Part shown: piece by piece, positions 1-11,835 of the stretch
How the letters are laid out: every line of letters starts with the position of its first letter
Position numbering within the stretch: position 1 is the stretch's first letter
Assembly: GCA_948474755.1 (NCBI GenBank)
Contig: CAOLHI010002125.1
Span: 124,001-188,000 of the forward strand
Length of the DNA: 64,000 bases
Origin: Ctenosaura bakeri
Lineage: Eukaryota > Chordata > Lepidosauria > Squamata > Iguanidae
Direction: 5' to 3'
Translations under genes and position numbers: made by a program
The notes under the pieces: generated by a model
Databases searched by the model: none
Seen by the model: only the letters and a program-made list of their open reading frames with translations
What the model was told of the DNA's origin: nothing

Positions 1-1217
1 ACTTACTCCACAAGATTGTTGTTAGGATGAAAAGGCAGTCTCTACATGCGTGCCACACAGAGTTCCCCCTCACCTATTCTGATTGGTCATTGAGGCACGC
101 CTGAGAAAACATTTAACTAGCTTTAAGGCAGAGGAGAAGGGGATGGGAAGTATAATGATCTGTATTGGCAGTGAACTTCAGATGAGTTTACTCCTGTAAC
201 TTGCCCTCATATTTTCTTAAAGGGTCACACAAAAACCATGGCTGCAGTCCTGGAATTTGTTAGTTTTCAGTTGCCGAGCTGAACATTTACTGTTCTCTTG
301 TCTAACACATCTCTGGACTAAGAAGACTGATCCAACTCCAACAAGGTCCCACAGAAGATTCACCCAGTTATTAGGTTTAAAAAAACAACCTCCACCCCCC
401 TCTCCCTCCTCTTTTGCACTGGAATGGACTATGAGGCATAACTTCACCAGCACTCTGGTCCAGGGGAGAGAAGAAGGAGGGAAAAGGAGAAGAAGTAAGG
501 CCCATGTTACCTGGCTGCATCAAACAATCCAATCCTAAGTATGCTTCTGCTCCCCGAAGTGTGTACTATAATCTAAACAGCTGGTCTCCTCATAAGTAGG
601 CCAATTTATGTTATCTGGGTTAGTGACTGAGAAGGTATTGTGTAACTTTAAGACCACAGTTCTCACTGAGGATTCCACAGATTTACAGGCCCCAGTCCGT
701 GGAACTAAATATTTAGTTCAGATTAGGCCCCTTTGGGATTGCATTAGTAACTGCAGAAAGACTCCATGGGCCTTACTTTTGAGTGCATAGGATTTGCTTT
801 CCCTTAAATTTTATCTCAAAATCCCAATAGATATTCTGCTCCTGTCTTGTTAATAAGGGAACATAGTATTGCTGCCAAAGGTTGGTATACATCACATTGG
901 AGGAAGAACAAGTAAATATACTTCCGATCTTATGAGTAATGTTCTTGAGCCCTATAATACTGCTTTCCAAGTAGATGTGGGGACAGAGTTGGAATCTGGA
1001 GTTGTGAGAAGTGTAGATCCTTTATATTCTGATAGTGAAAATGAGCATTGTTGCTAGTCCAAATGCAGCAGATCCCTACAGATCTTTTATTGAAGATGAG
1101 TATTCAAGTTTATTGGGTGGTTTCACCTTTTTTTGTCTTCTGTCTAGCTAGACGTTTGGTTCCCCCACACCCCAGCATTGGCACTGGGAAGATTGTGAAG
1201 GAGGGCTGGAGAAAGAC
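1..1217. other. Unassigned non-coding DNA
   Basis: I see no gene or recognisable repeat in this stretch. It is ordinary AT-rich sequence with a purine-rich run near 465-500. Short open frames on both strands have no domain-like composition. It ends where the first GGCC-ended transposon begins. Confidence 0.5.
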
Positions 1218-1220
1218 ATA

Positions 1221-1731
1221 GGTCCTTTCTGCACCAGGCAATTAGAACGGGGCAGTGCGTCCTCTCATGGAGGTTGTCTGCACCTTGGAGCAGACTAGGA
1301 GTGGACTACCTACTGGAGATCCACAACTCAGTCCACTCCAAAACAACTCGAAGTGGTTCTCCAGCGTGTTTTCTAAAGACTGCAAAAAACAGGTCTTTAT
1401 TTTCCTGGAATGCACCATTGCGTTTCTGCTCCCTTGTGCAGATTCGCAGGCTCGCACCAATGCAAGTCTGCAATCTGCGGAGGGTGGGTTTTAGGTGTGG
1501 CGAGCTTCAACGGTTGGTCGGGAACCATGACCAACCATTTTGGAAGCCGGAAGCCGCCATTTTGGAAGCTGGAGTAGTGCAGATCTACAGACCTTGCACT
1601 GCTCCAATTAGCCCTGGACCAAGGAGGAGCCCTGCAGAAGGGCTTCAGGGACAGTCTGCATTGTTTCAGACCCCAGAAGAAGTGGTAGGTAACGGCATGG
1701 AGCGATTCCCTCACCTCATGCAGAAAGGGCC
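1221..1731. mobile_element. Non-autonomous DNA transposon, GGCC-ended family A, copy 1
   Basis: The ends are imperfect inverted repeats: GGTCCTTTCTGCACC on the left and TGCAGAAAGGGCC on the right. They are flanked by an exact 3-bp direct repeat, ATA, at 1218-1220 and 1732-1734. The 511-bp interior resembles the element at 37,616-38,085: both contain paired GAGTGGACT / CAGTCCA motifs, a block reading as a repeated CCATTTTGGA, and a GCAGATTTGC/GCAGATTCGC core. It is GC-richer than its surroundings and codes for no transposase; the open frames of up to 209 aa crossing it run beyond its edges and look like chance frames. The 3-bp duplication and GGCC-type ends suggest a PIF/Harbinger-type mobiliser, which is inference. 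Confidence 0.75.
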
Positions 1732-1754
1732 ATACTTTCAGTTCCAGAATTGCT

Positions 1755-1900
1755 ACATCAGACCAAAGACCCATCTAGTTCAACTTTCTGCTTTCATGGT
1801 GGCCTATCAGGTGCTTATTGGAAGCCCACAAGTGGAATTTGAAGGCAATGCAACCTTTCTTCTTCTCCCACTCATTCACTGCTGTTTTAAAAGAACCCAT
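1755..1900 (+). repeat. Old interspersed repeat fragment (amniote CR1/SINE-like)
   Basis: The wording 'cagaccaaagacccatctag' followed some 65 bp later by 'ggaagcccacaag' matches my memory of a very common reptilian interspersed repeat (a retroposon 3' region). A second, more decayed fragment with the same 'ggaagcccacaagcag' phrase lies at 32,760-32,930. It is truncated at both ends here. The exact family name would need a repeat-library search. Confidence 0.45.
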
Positions 1901-4172
1901 TGATTTCATAAAACTTTTATTAGCATTTGTTTTCTTATGAATACTTATTTTCTTTCCCCATTTCTTCCTTGGGCAATTGTTTTGTTGTGGCCTGCATTGG
2001 TCACCACAGCAGATGTGTTTTTCCAGTGGTCTCTCCTGTCTACCCCCATCCTGGCAATGTTATTTATCCCAAAACACAGCAGATGTTACATTGTCCTGGA
2101 ACACTATGAGTTAAAACAGGTCTGATTGATTGTTTAAAAATGGCAAATTATTCAACTGAGGACAAATGCATTACAAAATCAGCTGGCATGATACCTGAGC
2201 CTCATCTGTTTCAGCTATAGGCATGTGCTCCTGGTTGCACTTCCATTCCTAAGCTATGTCAAGACTTATTAAATTAATTCAGCAAGTTTTAGATATCTGA
2301 ACTGTACTTGTAGCACACCAAAAATGACAGTACATTTCCTGAATATCACAATCCATCAATTATAAAGCCACACTAAAGATAGAGTTACCAAATACATGTA
2401 ATTATACTAAAGCCAGAATGTTAATTAAACGCTTCTCTGGTCTGCTCTGAAGACCAAATGTGAAATAGATAATTAAAGTATTAAAGTATGGAATGATGAG
2501 AATAAATGTAGATTTTATGTCAGTGGAGCCTTCAAGCCACTAAAGACATCTGGTACAATTTTCAGAAGTCTTTTACATTCATCAAGGAGCTGACTGTGTG
2601 AGTGATTTTCAGACACATTACCGAGATGTATACATTATATTATATACACACACTGGAGGGAATGTAACTTCCCCCCTTTTTTTCACAATCATATGCTCAG
2701 TCTAATAACACATAGAACTAATGGTATCAGCTTCTTAACATGATCACATGGTTAGGCATAGTTCTTGAAAAATCTGTTGCATTTAAAGCACTGCTATTAA
2801 GAGCTTCACAATTTTCTGTTAACACCAAAAGAATCCATGATTGAATCAAAGATATCTTTTGTGAGACATTTCTTGTGAATATCTGATCCTGATTGAAAGT
2901 GATGTTTTTATACAGTTCCCAGCCATGAAAAACAAAGCTCTTCTCCAATTTTATATGGGCTGATAGTGGAGAGTGCAAAGTGAATCTTTATCTTGAGGAA
3001 AAGTTCATAAGTGGCATGGGCTTGCATATGAACAACTTTATTTTTGAGGAGTGTGACAAAGTGTGAAGCTCAGTCAGTAAACTTCAGATTTAATTGCACA
3101 CTGCATGGGTGCAGTTGCTGGAGTGTTATGCATGCACTAATTTAAAGAGGCCAGAAATACGTCTATCAGTGTTTGAGAGGCAAGGGAGAAAAACTGAATC
3201 AAGTGATCATCTATTCATCCTAAATGACAGATCACTGGGAATCTAGCACCATGTAAAGAATTAACCACATGCTGTCCAAGTTACAGATCAGACCAGGGAA
3301 TCATGAGTTAGAGCTCCTATTTCTACCATACCATTTTTCCTCTTGCTAAAAATGTACAAGTGGAATCAGAATTTCTTAGCTGTATTATAGCATAGAATTA
3401 TCTGAATAAGTGTTTAAATAAAAACGTAGGGTCATTTTTCTCTTTCTTAGTTCAGCAAAGAGAATTTAAAATAGGCTGGAGGTTTACAGGAAAGAAAACA
3501 TATCTAAGGTCTGAGACCTGAAGGTCATCTGTTCTGAGCTCAATGATCACACTGAAAATGTCCTTGAAAGTACAGCTGGTTAGGCTGAAGCACTTAGAGC
3601 AGGGAGCAAAAAGAGCAAAAAAACAGTGTTGTTTTTTTTTTTGGAACTATGGGACATTTCTAGTGGTTGTAGGAAGTTGATGTTTACATTAGAGCACATG
3701 CATGTGTATGAATGCACACAGATACACAATGGTATGCAGGAATGGAGAATTTTAAACCTTCTCCCATGAGTCACGATCATGTATGGATCCATACCCTCCA
3801 ACATTTAACAGAGGAAAACTGGGACGTGTGTGTCCAACAGACATCAGAATGTGGTGAAAGTGGGAAAAGTTATTAATGAGGAAGAGTGTACAAGCTAGGC
3901 AAGGTTGCAGCAGTTTGCTTTTGCCTGAGCCCTCTGAGAAGGGCAAGATTCTGCCCCTCCTCTTTTTCACATCTTTTGAGTTAATGGAATGCAAACTACT
4001 CATGCTTTTAGTTTAGTAGGCAGTGACTGAGGTAAACTGATGGCAAAGGGAGGAAATGGCAAGAAGAGAGAGAAAGTGGGACATTTTAAAAGCACAGTCT
4101 TCCCTACACAGTCAAAGGTCCGACCTTCATGAATTTGATTATTTGCAAGGTGCATGTGTGCCTTCCCCCCAG
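1901..4172. other. Unassigned AT-rich intergenic/intronic DNA
   Basis: No coding exon or clear transposon is visible. There is a short TA-rich alternating run near 2,625-2,650 and short homopolymers. Open frames here are below 85 aa and lack any recognisable domain. Confidence 0.5.
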
Positions 4173-4590
4173 TTCCCCTCCTCCAATTCTCTTGCATTTT
4201 GCCAATTGCAGAGAAGGAAGGCAAACATGCCCAGACAAAAGGCAAGGGAAGCACACACACACCTCCTTCTCCCCTCTGGAGCTCCCTCTCTATTTCCATG
4301 CATTTGGCTTTGGAGGAAGAATGTGCACCAAGGCAAAAGGTAAGGGAATGGGGGAATGAGGAAGGCATATACACATCTTATTTCTCCCCTTCTGAGCTAT
4401 CCCCTCCCATTCCCATGCATTTTGCCCTGCCACGAAGAATGCGCACCAAGGCAAAACACAAGGGAATGGGGGAAGGCATGCGCATGCCTTCTGCTCTCTG
4501 GAGCTTCTCCTCCCAGTCCCTTGCATTTTGGCCCAGCACAGAGAACACATGCTGAGGCAAAAGGCAAGAGAATTGGAGGGGGAACCCTGG
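4173..4590. repeat. Minisatellite with ~110-bp period, about four units
   Basis: Four diverged units start at about 4173, 4283, 4398 and 4505 (110, 115, 107 and a partial ~86 bp). Each has the same order: a CCC(T)CTCC pyrimidine block, a TGCATTTTG-type core, a GCACC.AGGCAAAAG segment, a GGGAATGGGGGAA purine block, and a TCTGGAGC/TCTGAGC close. Because the period is not a strict multiple of three and the units contain indels, the overlapping open frames on both strands (133 to 202 aa) are products of the repeat composition rather than genes. A purine/pyrimidine strand bias runs through the array. Confidence 0.8.
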
Positions 4591-4996
4591 AAGGGATTGG
4601 GAGCAGGGGCAAAGGGGGAGCGTTTTGTGGGGTTTTTTGATGTTTGTGAGGGTTCTGGACCCTGAACCCATATGAAAGTGTAGGGGTCACTGTAGCTGAA
4701 CAAGTAGGATGACAGAGGATTATTTGGAACTGCCCCGCCAAATCAAGAGACGTAGAAGGTATGGTGATCACTGGAGAATAGTAGAGGTAAAAGTCTCTCC
4801 CATTCTGCAGTAATTTCCACTGATAAAGTGAACTCATGTCACTATTGTTGGTGGGGAAATTGTAATCCTGGAAGTCAACAAGCAGCATTTTCCCCAAATA
4901 GAAAAAGGAGGGTGAATTCCTTCCATGTTGAAAGGTCACACAGGCAGCATATTGGACTCCATACAGTCCTTGTGTCACAGTTGTATGCCTCTGACT

Positions 4997-5165
4997 TATT
5001 TCCACAATAGATTGTTGTAGTGCTATTTTTCCACTTTCAACATCTTATGGAATCTTAGAGTTTGCAATTTATGGAGGGGCTTCCTTCTGTAAACTGCAAA
5101 CCCCAGGATTCCATAGGATGTTGAAAGTGGAAAAATAGCATTGTAATAGTCTAGTGTGGAAATGG
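4997..5165. mobile_element. Palindromic MITE (family C), copy 1
   Basis: The two halves are nearly reverse complements around a short centre near 5,080. The left arm carries 'ccactttcaacatctta' and 'tggaatcttagagtttgca'; the right arm carries 'tgcaaaccccaggattcca' and 'ggatgttgaaagtgg'. The outer end reads as a decayed GGCCATTTCCACAC (right side AGTGTGGAAATGG). It could fold into a long hairpin. No coding capacity. Related copies lie at 41,083, 46,209, 55,255 and, more distantly, 31,300. Confidence 0.75.
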
Positions 5166-7062
5166 TGTAAGAAAGCTGATACAGAGACCAGACCTCACAG
5201 ACAGTAAGTAAAGACCTTGTAAACAGTTAAAGAGCTTCTCCTAAGGAACTCAAAATTCCTTAAACATTCTAATATTATTAGGCACCCATTTTGGAAAATT
5301 ATTGTTCTGAAACAAAATTTCTGGCTGAAACATCTTACTTCATATATACATACCCCAACCTTAAGAAACAAAAAGAAATTAAAATCACTCATTATTCTTC
5401 TCACACTTTTAAATGCAGAAATCCTATACTCTAGATGCAATCTCAATGATATCATGACAGGCTTTATATTTTTTCATAAATGTAATGCCTAACATCACCC
5501 ATTCATTAGACAGTCTCCCATTATTAAGGTCAAAGAAGCAGCACCACAATACAGCTTATCTCAGTGCCAAAATGGAGGAGGATGGAAATTTTATTTCATT
5601 TTCCACCTTGTTATCTTTGTCATATGCAAATGAATTCTGAGTCACAAGAGAAGAACTTTGTACTACACTATTTTCTGTTATCCCATATGATATGCTTTGT
5701 CTCAGCATTCTATGCACTTTGTCCCTTCTTTTATAACTTATCTCTGATAAGAGACTTCCATTTTTAGAGAGTAATTAATGTGAAACTTGGACAAAAGTGT
5801 TGTGTGAAATAAAAAGAAAAACACTGCCAGTGGCGAAATGAGGGTGACTATTTTTAATGCCTGCTTTTTGGCTATCTGTCCTCTAAAGGGTAATAAAGCA
5901 GTTAAGAGCCAGGGTACTGGAATGGCTACTCAAATTAAGCCAGGTAGAAAAGGTCAAAGCAATACACCATGCCAATATAATTCATGGCACCTACAGGACA
6001 TAAAAATCCTGACACCACATTCTCTAGGAAAGCATTATAGAAAGAAGATAAGATGACAGAATATTAATTGTGCTTCATGTTAGCATTTGTGCAAAATAAA
6101 CATGGTTCAGAACATTACAGAGGTATGATTTGCTATATTATATCTAACACTTGTGTGGTTTTTTATAATCACTATCATATAGTCATTGGACTGACAGTGC
6201 TAAAGTAATATATATGTTTTTCACATTCATAATGATGGGTTCTCATTACATCAATTGTCATTTAAGAAAAAGTGATAGGACTTCTCCGCATATTGCATCA
6301 GTGTGTGTCTAGAAAACAGTGTTAAGCTTTTTTAAAAAATTCTACATTCTCCCTAAGCCAGTGTGCTCAGGGACAACAACTGCTATTATCCCCTGTCAAC
6401 ATGACCAGTAGCAGCACGGATTGGGACAGAGAGTTCTAGTACAATGCACCAGGAGGACATCAGATAGGAAAAGGATGTCCTGCAAATACAGAGGCATTAA
6501 ATCTCAGACTGGGAAATGGTCTAAGTTCACATTTGAAGTTCTCCAGTTTGTTGATTATTTGTTTTAAGCAATACAATTTTTTTTAAAAAAAGAGCCATTT
6601 ATAAATGCAGGAGGTAGCTACAATATATTGATAATTTACTTGTTGTTACAGTTACTGTTACCATAGCCCAGTCGGACTTATCAAAAATTGTACCTGCGGT
6701 ATATTGGAACAAAATCATTCAGAAATTCTGCCAGCAGTGCTCATAGGTGCATTTCCAAGCAATTCTCCCACATGTCTGCTGTTACATGTCTTCCTTGTGT
6801 GTTTCTTTTCTTTCTGACATGCTCAGCACATCTTCATCCCTCTTCCTCACATGTTGGGGGAAAACAAACAAACAAACAAACAAACTGTAGGTGGCCTGTC
6901 AGTGTTTGAAAAATTCCCTGCAATCCCATTCCCTTCTGTATATAGCTGTGACTGACAAACAGAAGGAAAAAGACGAGATTCTTTCACAAGACCACTGTAG
7001 CAAATCCAGATTTAGACCACTCACCTTCCCATGTATACCTGTTCACTATTTTCAGATCTTTA
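5166..7062. other. Unassigned AT-rich DNA with a (CAAA)n microsatellite
   Basis: No gene is visible. A (CAAA)n run of about six copies lies at 6861-6885. The rest is AT-rich single-copy-looking sequence ending at the LTR target site (GTAT, 7063-7066). Confidence 0.5.
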
Positions 7063-7066
7063 GTAT

Positions 7067-7974
7067 TGTTACCCTGATTTCTGGGGGTCCCGTGAGGGAC
7101 ACCTAAGTGCGCTCCAAATTACAAAGTTGGGAATTAGTCAAAAGAGCACACGCTAGCAATACGAGAGGCAGGGCAACGGAGCGAGATCTTTTACCCAATG
7201 TCTACGGGGTCAGGCTGAGTCAAGGAGCAAACAGAAGTAAAATAATAATTGTTGTTTTTATTAATATACCACCAAACCAGTGTATGCAACACACACACAG
7301 ACAGAGAGAACTATAGAAATAAAGGTTGGAGTTGGATAGAGGGATTTTGAGAGGAGGTTTGGTATGGGAAATACTACACCTGTCCTAAAGCCCGGGTAGT
7401 CTGAAGAAGAAGTTTGTGGAAATGGAGTTTCTCAGCACTTGGAGCTGAAGGGAAGGCTTGCCGAACGAAGAGACAGCAAGGCCAGATGGAAACCAAGAGC
7501 GATCTGAGGAAGCGCTCAAAGTCTGGGGTTCTTATAGGGGGAAATGTGGCCATAGACTAGTCTGTTCTTGGGGACAACAATGAGTTTCAGGTTGGAGACA
7601 AAGCCTCCGAAAGGTCAGTATTTTACATGATTAAGACCGAATTGTCAATAGAGTAGCCAGTATGCAAATACAGAGTGCTTGACAGGTGAGTGTTCAGCTC
7701 GTCAAGCTGCCTGCTCGGGGCAGGGAGTCCTTTGTAAGTTGCGTGCATACATAATGTGGTACTTGCCTTGAGGTCTCTTGAAGTGGCAGTCTGGCTATTT
7801 CTGGCCTGCCTGTATTTGTTTGGAATATTTCAGTGATTAGCGCCCATGCCAGTATGCGAGCTTGTCCGGGGGTCTTGCAAGCACATGGAGGAAAAAGGAG
7901 TATAGAAGGACAAATTATTGATATCAAAATGATATCTAATATCCCACAAGTCCGGGCTACAAACTGCCGTAACA
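7067..7974 (-). mobile_element. Solo LTR of an endogenous retrovirus, copy 1
   Basis: The element begins TGTTAC and ends GTAACA (inverted termini typical of retroviral LTRs). It is flanked by the exact 4-bp duplication GTAT at 7063-7066 and 7975-7978, a duplication length found in gammaretrovirus-like elements. Read on the minus strand it has a TATA box (TATAAG, 7531-7536) and a poly(A) signal AATAAA (7257-7262), in the right order for U3-R-U5. It is 908 bp long. No gag, pol or env sequence is attached, so it is the usual product of recombination between two LTRs. Similar termini and layout are seen at 46,787-47,660 and 56,751-57,619. Confidence 0.82.
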
Positions 7975-7978
7975 GTAT

Positions 7979-9062
7979 CTTGTCAGAACAGGAAGAAGAG
8001 TACAGAGTCAAGTCCACCATAAAGAGTGAAGCAACACAAGTGATGGAAATAATACTCAAAGATTTTCTGATCTTTGATAAGAAAGGGCATTTTGACATGT
8101 CAGGACAGCCCAGTGAGAAAATGGTGAAGCTCCATAAGATGTTTGCATTTAAAGACGTTTTTTGGGAACAGTATGCAAAAATCATGGGATTTTTTAAGCA
8201 AAATTCTCCACCATTTTAGACATTGTAGGAAACCTACAATTTCTGCAACAAAACAGACTACTTTGGATGAAATGCACTGCTTTCTTTGCAGAAATTATGG
8301 CTTTGCACAAAATCAATTAAAATCAATTAAAAAACAAACAAGAAGATTTTTCTACAAATGAATCTTTGCCAAAAAATTCTGAAGTGCAAAAAACAAACTA
8401 ACACTTCTCATAGTCTTTCACAGCGAAGTGAGAGGGGTTATAATTATTAATTCTTCCATTTCAGAATGAAATATGTGGAGGTTCACCTATCTGAGCCAAT
8501 GCCATATCATATTGTATTCTTCCTGTACTCTTAAAAAAAAATCAAGCTGTAAGGAACTAAGAACCATCCATAAATCAGGATGTTCTCTGCTTCAGATATC
8601 ATACTATTATTGGGGCCAGAAGAAGGCAGAAGAAGTGGTACAGGTTGGGGACAGGTCTAAATTAATTTTGTTCTCCTTTTCACCACCCTTCCCCTGTTCA
8701 TCTGAGTGAAACATCAACTGGATTTCTGAGAAGACCATGAGCAACGCCAGTAGCCTTCCATTCAGATACTGATTAAATTTAAATTATTAACAGAACTGAG
8801 ACAAGGTCTGACTTTGTTATTACAACAAACTCACAAAACTTCCCAGATTACCATGAATGTCGTACAAAGGATCAAAAAGGGAGAGGTTTGTGAGTTACTT
8901 GTACCAGAGATGTGATAAAAAGGTTCAAATGTGTAATAAGAACTATGTTGGAAATTTGTTCCCTCCTCCATTATAATCACTAGCATCGTGATATTTTTTA
9001 AGCAGCTAATGGCCTGTGTATAAGAAATATCAACCAAAATTTGCTTGTCTGTAACTGTTTCA
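7979..9062. other. Unassigned DNA with a degenerate TTTGCA-rich tract
   Basis: No gene is visible. From about 8,130 to 8,400 short words such as TTTGCA, TGCAAAA and TTTCTGCA recur irregularly, like the more obvious arrays at 51,160 and 54,275. Elsewhere the sequence is plain AT-rich DNA. Confidence 0.4.
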
Positions 9063-9205
9063 TATTCATCATCCTTACTTAGTCATGATTTTGACACTGT
9101 TGCCACAATCATAAGTCCCTCTCCCCACTTACTTTAAGGGGGCATCAGCTACAAGGGCAGAAGGAAGTCCATTCTTCCTGCAGTCAGAACACGAGTAAAT
9201 AATGC
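9063..9205 (+). repeat. Unnamed interspersed repeat, copy 1
   Basis: It shares an ordered set of words with 16,108-16,245 and 20,338-20,500: a 'tattcac/tattcatc' opening, 'ttgccacaatcat' (also ttgccacaattgt, ttgccatgatcac), a CCCC(A/T)-rich stretch, a 'catcagct' or 'cagcagtca' segment, 'gaaggaag/gggaagg' and a final 'aatgatgttt'-like close. About 140-165 bp. I do not recognise the family, and no terminal repeats or target duplications are obvious. Confidence 0.5.
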
Positions 9206-9411
9206 TTTTCTCAGTGGTTGAGGGAGGGAGGTGTCAGGCCAGCACTAACTATGCTTTGTTAAGTATCCTTACCGAAGCAGCTGACAGAGAATACAGACCA
9301 TTATTTTTTTTTAGCATTATCTTGCCCCTGGTAGTTTTGTTGTATAGCTGGAGGCAGGATTCAGCTATTTCTGGCACCATTACTTGCCTGTTTCTGGACA
9401 GTACAGTTTAA

Positions 9412-9520
9412 TTCATGCAGCCTAGAATTGCATTAGCTTTCTTTTTAATTTTTTAGTTGTACCACACAGTTTACTCATGTTTAATTTTGGTCTATTCACA
9501 CTTATTACTGCCAAGCAATG
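9412..9520 (-). mobile_element. Decayed CR1 LINE fragment
   Basis: On the minus strand this reads as a worn version of the CR1 segment that encodes the '[11 protein letters not shown]...KKANAI' region, which is intact in the copies at 14,487 and 45,592. Visible words include 'attgcattagctttctttt' and 'tttactcatgttta'. It is heavily mutated, so much older than the other two CR1 copies. Confidence 0.55.
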
Positions 9521-10567
9521 TGTCACCTCCCCTATATAATGGAGTAAAAAGTGTAATTATTGCTATGAAGACCTGCCTCAATAGTTTACTGTTGCTAGAG
9601 TGTTAGGATTAGATGATTCCATTCCATTCTCATACGAGCAGATGAATGGTAGGTGGTCTAAGCAGTCTAAGCCATTATCATTTTATGTCATTCAGGCATA
9701 TTTGACTTTCATTTCCTAATTACATCCAAAATGAACTTTTTTTTAAAGAAAAATGGGCCTATTTAGAACATTTTAAATCCCTCATAGCAAAAATTGAGTT
9801 TACAAGACACAATTTGAACTTAATTATATATTTAATAGAAGTGTTACTAGTAAGGCAAATGAATAATGCCAACAAACTGCAACTGCATGTTAAACTAGTA
9901 GCTGCATAGCTCACATAAAGAATATTGCGGAATGCATTGGCTAAATAGTATTTAAAAAAAAAACCCACTTATGTTCATTTTGACAAAGACCAAGTATAAT
10001 ATTTACAGTTTATGGTAGCCATTATTCCTGAATTGTAATAAATAGCAAAGGCCATATTATGGCTGATTGCTCTGTAATTAATAGTCTTTGTGGGAATTGC
10101 AGATACAGAGAAGTGCATGCAATTATGGTTAATTTTGTAAAATCTGTGTGCACTCAACATGTGTATGTGGATCCTTTTATGAGCCCATAGCGCTTAACAG
10201 CAGAAAAAAAAGTTAGGATAATAGGTATCCTCAAAAAGCAAGTACATTTCTTTCCTTTTATACCACCAATAAAATTGGCCCTGATATGAATATATCTACA
10301 ATTGGAGCTAACTTGGTTGATAATTGCCAGGTATTTGCTGAAGCAGTCATGTAGCTATTCTATGGGCATAGTAAAATACAACAAAATTGAAAATCCACAA
10401 GACAGAGATACCTTCATTGGGCCAACGAAAAAAGTGAAAAATACATCATGCACTGGCTTCTTCACCAGGTAGAGGTCTTAAAAATCATACAGAAGAAAAA
10501 GTGATGATGTTAGAGTCACAGATCTACATTTTGTCTTAAGATGTTACTTCTCTTGTCATTGAGGATG
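9521..10567. other. Unassigned AT-rich DNA
   Basis: No gene or clear repeat seen. The stretch around 9,960-10,150 is AT-rich and low in repeats. The last 8 bp before the next element belong to its target duplication. Confidence 0.45.
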
Positions 10568-10575
10568 GTTTAGAA

Positions 10576-11268
10576 CAGTGGTTCTCAACCTGTGGGTCGT
10601 GACCCCTTTGGGGGTCGAACGACCCTTTCACAGGGGTCGCCTAAGACCATCAGAAAAAACGTATTTCCGATGGTCTTAGGCTCCATTCCCTCCTCGGTGG
10701 TGGTGCGCAAGCGCGAGCCACGCACTTGTGTCCACCTGCCCCCTGTTCAGAAGGGACTGAAATTGCTCCCCTTCTCCGCTACCAGGAGAACCTCCCGTCT
10801 GACGGGCCAGCTTGGGGGGGCGGCAGCAGCATGGGGGGCAGGCCCCTTCCTCACCATGGCCCCTGCCCCACTCGCCACGGAGGGGGGCGCTGCGGAAGGG
10901 CCAGGGGGCCGCAAGGCGGTGCTTTTCCGGGGGGAGAGCTGCACCCAGCACAAAAGACAAGGTGCTGGGATTCCTCCCCCTCGACCAGGGTCGACACTCT
11001 GGAAACTTTTCCCACACTGTCCCCCAGCGGAAACTAGAGTGAACCAAAAGCAGAGCCCGGGGGGGGGGTTCTCGGAGTTTTTTCCTGGGGGAGACGCGCT
11101 GCTCCTCTTTCCCTCCCTGCCCACCCCCCCCGTTCCTGGCTGGCGAGGCGGCCTTTGCCGGGGGGGAGGCATTGTAAATAATAAATAAATATTTTTATGG
11201 TTGGGGGTCACCACAACATGAGGAACTGTATTAAAGGGTCGTGGCATTAGGAAGGTTGAGAACCACTG
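10576..11268. mobile_element. SPIN-type hAT non-autonomous transposon
   Basis: Inverted termini CAGTGGTTCTCAACCT and AGGTTGAGAACCACTG are exact over 16 bp. They are flanked by a perfect 8-bp duplication GTTTAGAA (10568-10575 and 11269-11276), which has the T.TA.A core favoured by hAT elements. The first ~105 bp and last ~75 bp match my memory of SPIN (Space Invaders) elements, including the 12-bp-arm hairpin at 10,640-10,680 and the 'gggggtcaccacaacatgag' segment near the right end. Between them lies about 490 bp of very GC-rich sequence with no transposase. Frames of 198 and 184 aa through it are low-complexity chance frames. SPIN elements are known for horizontal transfer between tetrapods. 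Confidence 0.88.
10684..11170. other. GC-rich interior of the SPIN-type element
   Basis: This block is strikingly rich in G and C compared with the AT-rich flanks, with runs such as GGGGGGG at 10,813 and 11,059, and many CpG dinucleotides. It is bounded by the SPIN-like left hairpin and the SPIN-like right end, so it moved as part of the element. I recognise no gene in it. It may be captured host or other-transposon sequence. Confidence 0.6.
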
Positions 11269-11639
11269 GTTTAGAAGGATATCTATGCAGGGTGAGGCCA
11301 CACTGGAAGGTGATACTGGTTAGACAGATGTGGGAGACTTTAGATCCCCTTGTATAAATGTCAGCAGTTTCTTAAAGAAACCTAGCTGGGGCCTCTCTCT
11401 GGCTTAGTAGGCTCCTGGATGACAGAAAGCAGCTCATGCATGATGCCTAGGCTTGGACCTTGGTTCAACATCTCCACAGCTGGCATTGCTGAACTTTTTG
11501 CCCCATATTCTTCCTCTCCTTTGATGTCAGACTCCTGACTGCTTCTTTGGGTCATGGCATAGAAGAACTAAATTGCAGTGGGTACAGTGAGAAGGTGAAG
11601 AAGGAGATGACGGAGCACACTGCAACAAACTTTTTCACA

Positions 11640-11835
11640 TTAAACAAGTATGGCACTTTATTGCCAGTTTAACTGCTATGGCTCCATCCTATGGAATCCT
11701 GGGATTTGTAGTTTGGAGAATCACTGCAGCTGACATAGAATTCTGAATGCCTCATGAAACTATAAATTCTTAGGTTCTATAGGTTATAGCCATGTCTGTT
11801 GAAGTGGTATCAAAGCACTGTAACTGTCTTGTATG
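11640..11835. mobile_element. Old palindromic MITE with 'gggatttgtagttt' core
   Basis: The left half has 'tatggaatcctgggatttgt'; the right half has 'actataaattcttaggttct' and 'gccatgtctgttgaagtggt', which are worn reverse complements of the left arm (compare 'gccagtttaactgctatggc'). This is a common squamate palindromic element, similar in its core to the family C elements but with different ends. Arms are diverged, so it is old. Confidence 0.6.

Noticed and set aside
1274..1903. 209-aa plus-strand open frame
   Set aside because: It starts in family A copy 1 and runs past its 3-bp duplication into an unrelated old repeat, so it cannot be one gene.
4397..5005. 202-aa minus-strand open frame
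   Set aside because: It runs through the ~110-bp minisatellite and part of a palindromic MITE; no domain-like content, and other frames over the same array are open too.
10592..11301. 198-aa plus and 184-aa minus open frames
   Set aside because: They lie in the GC-rich middle of the SPIN-type element, where stop codons are rare by composition. They are rich in P, G, R and S and resemble no transposase; the minus frame starts outside the element.
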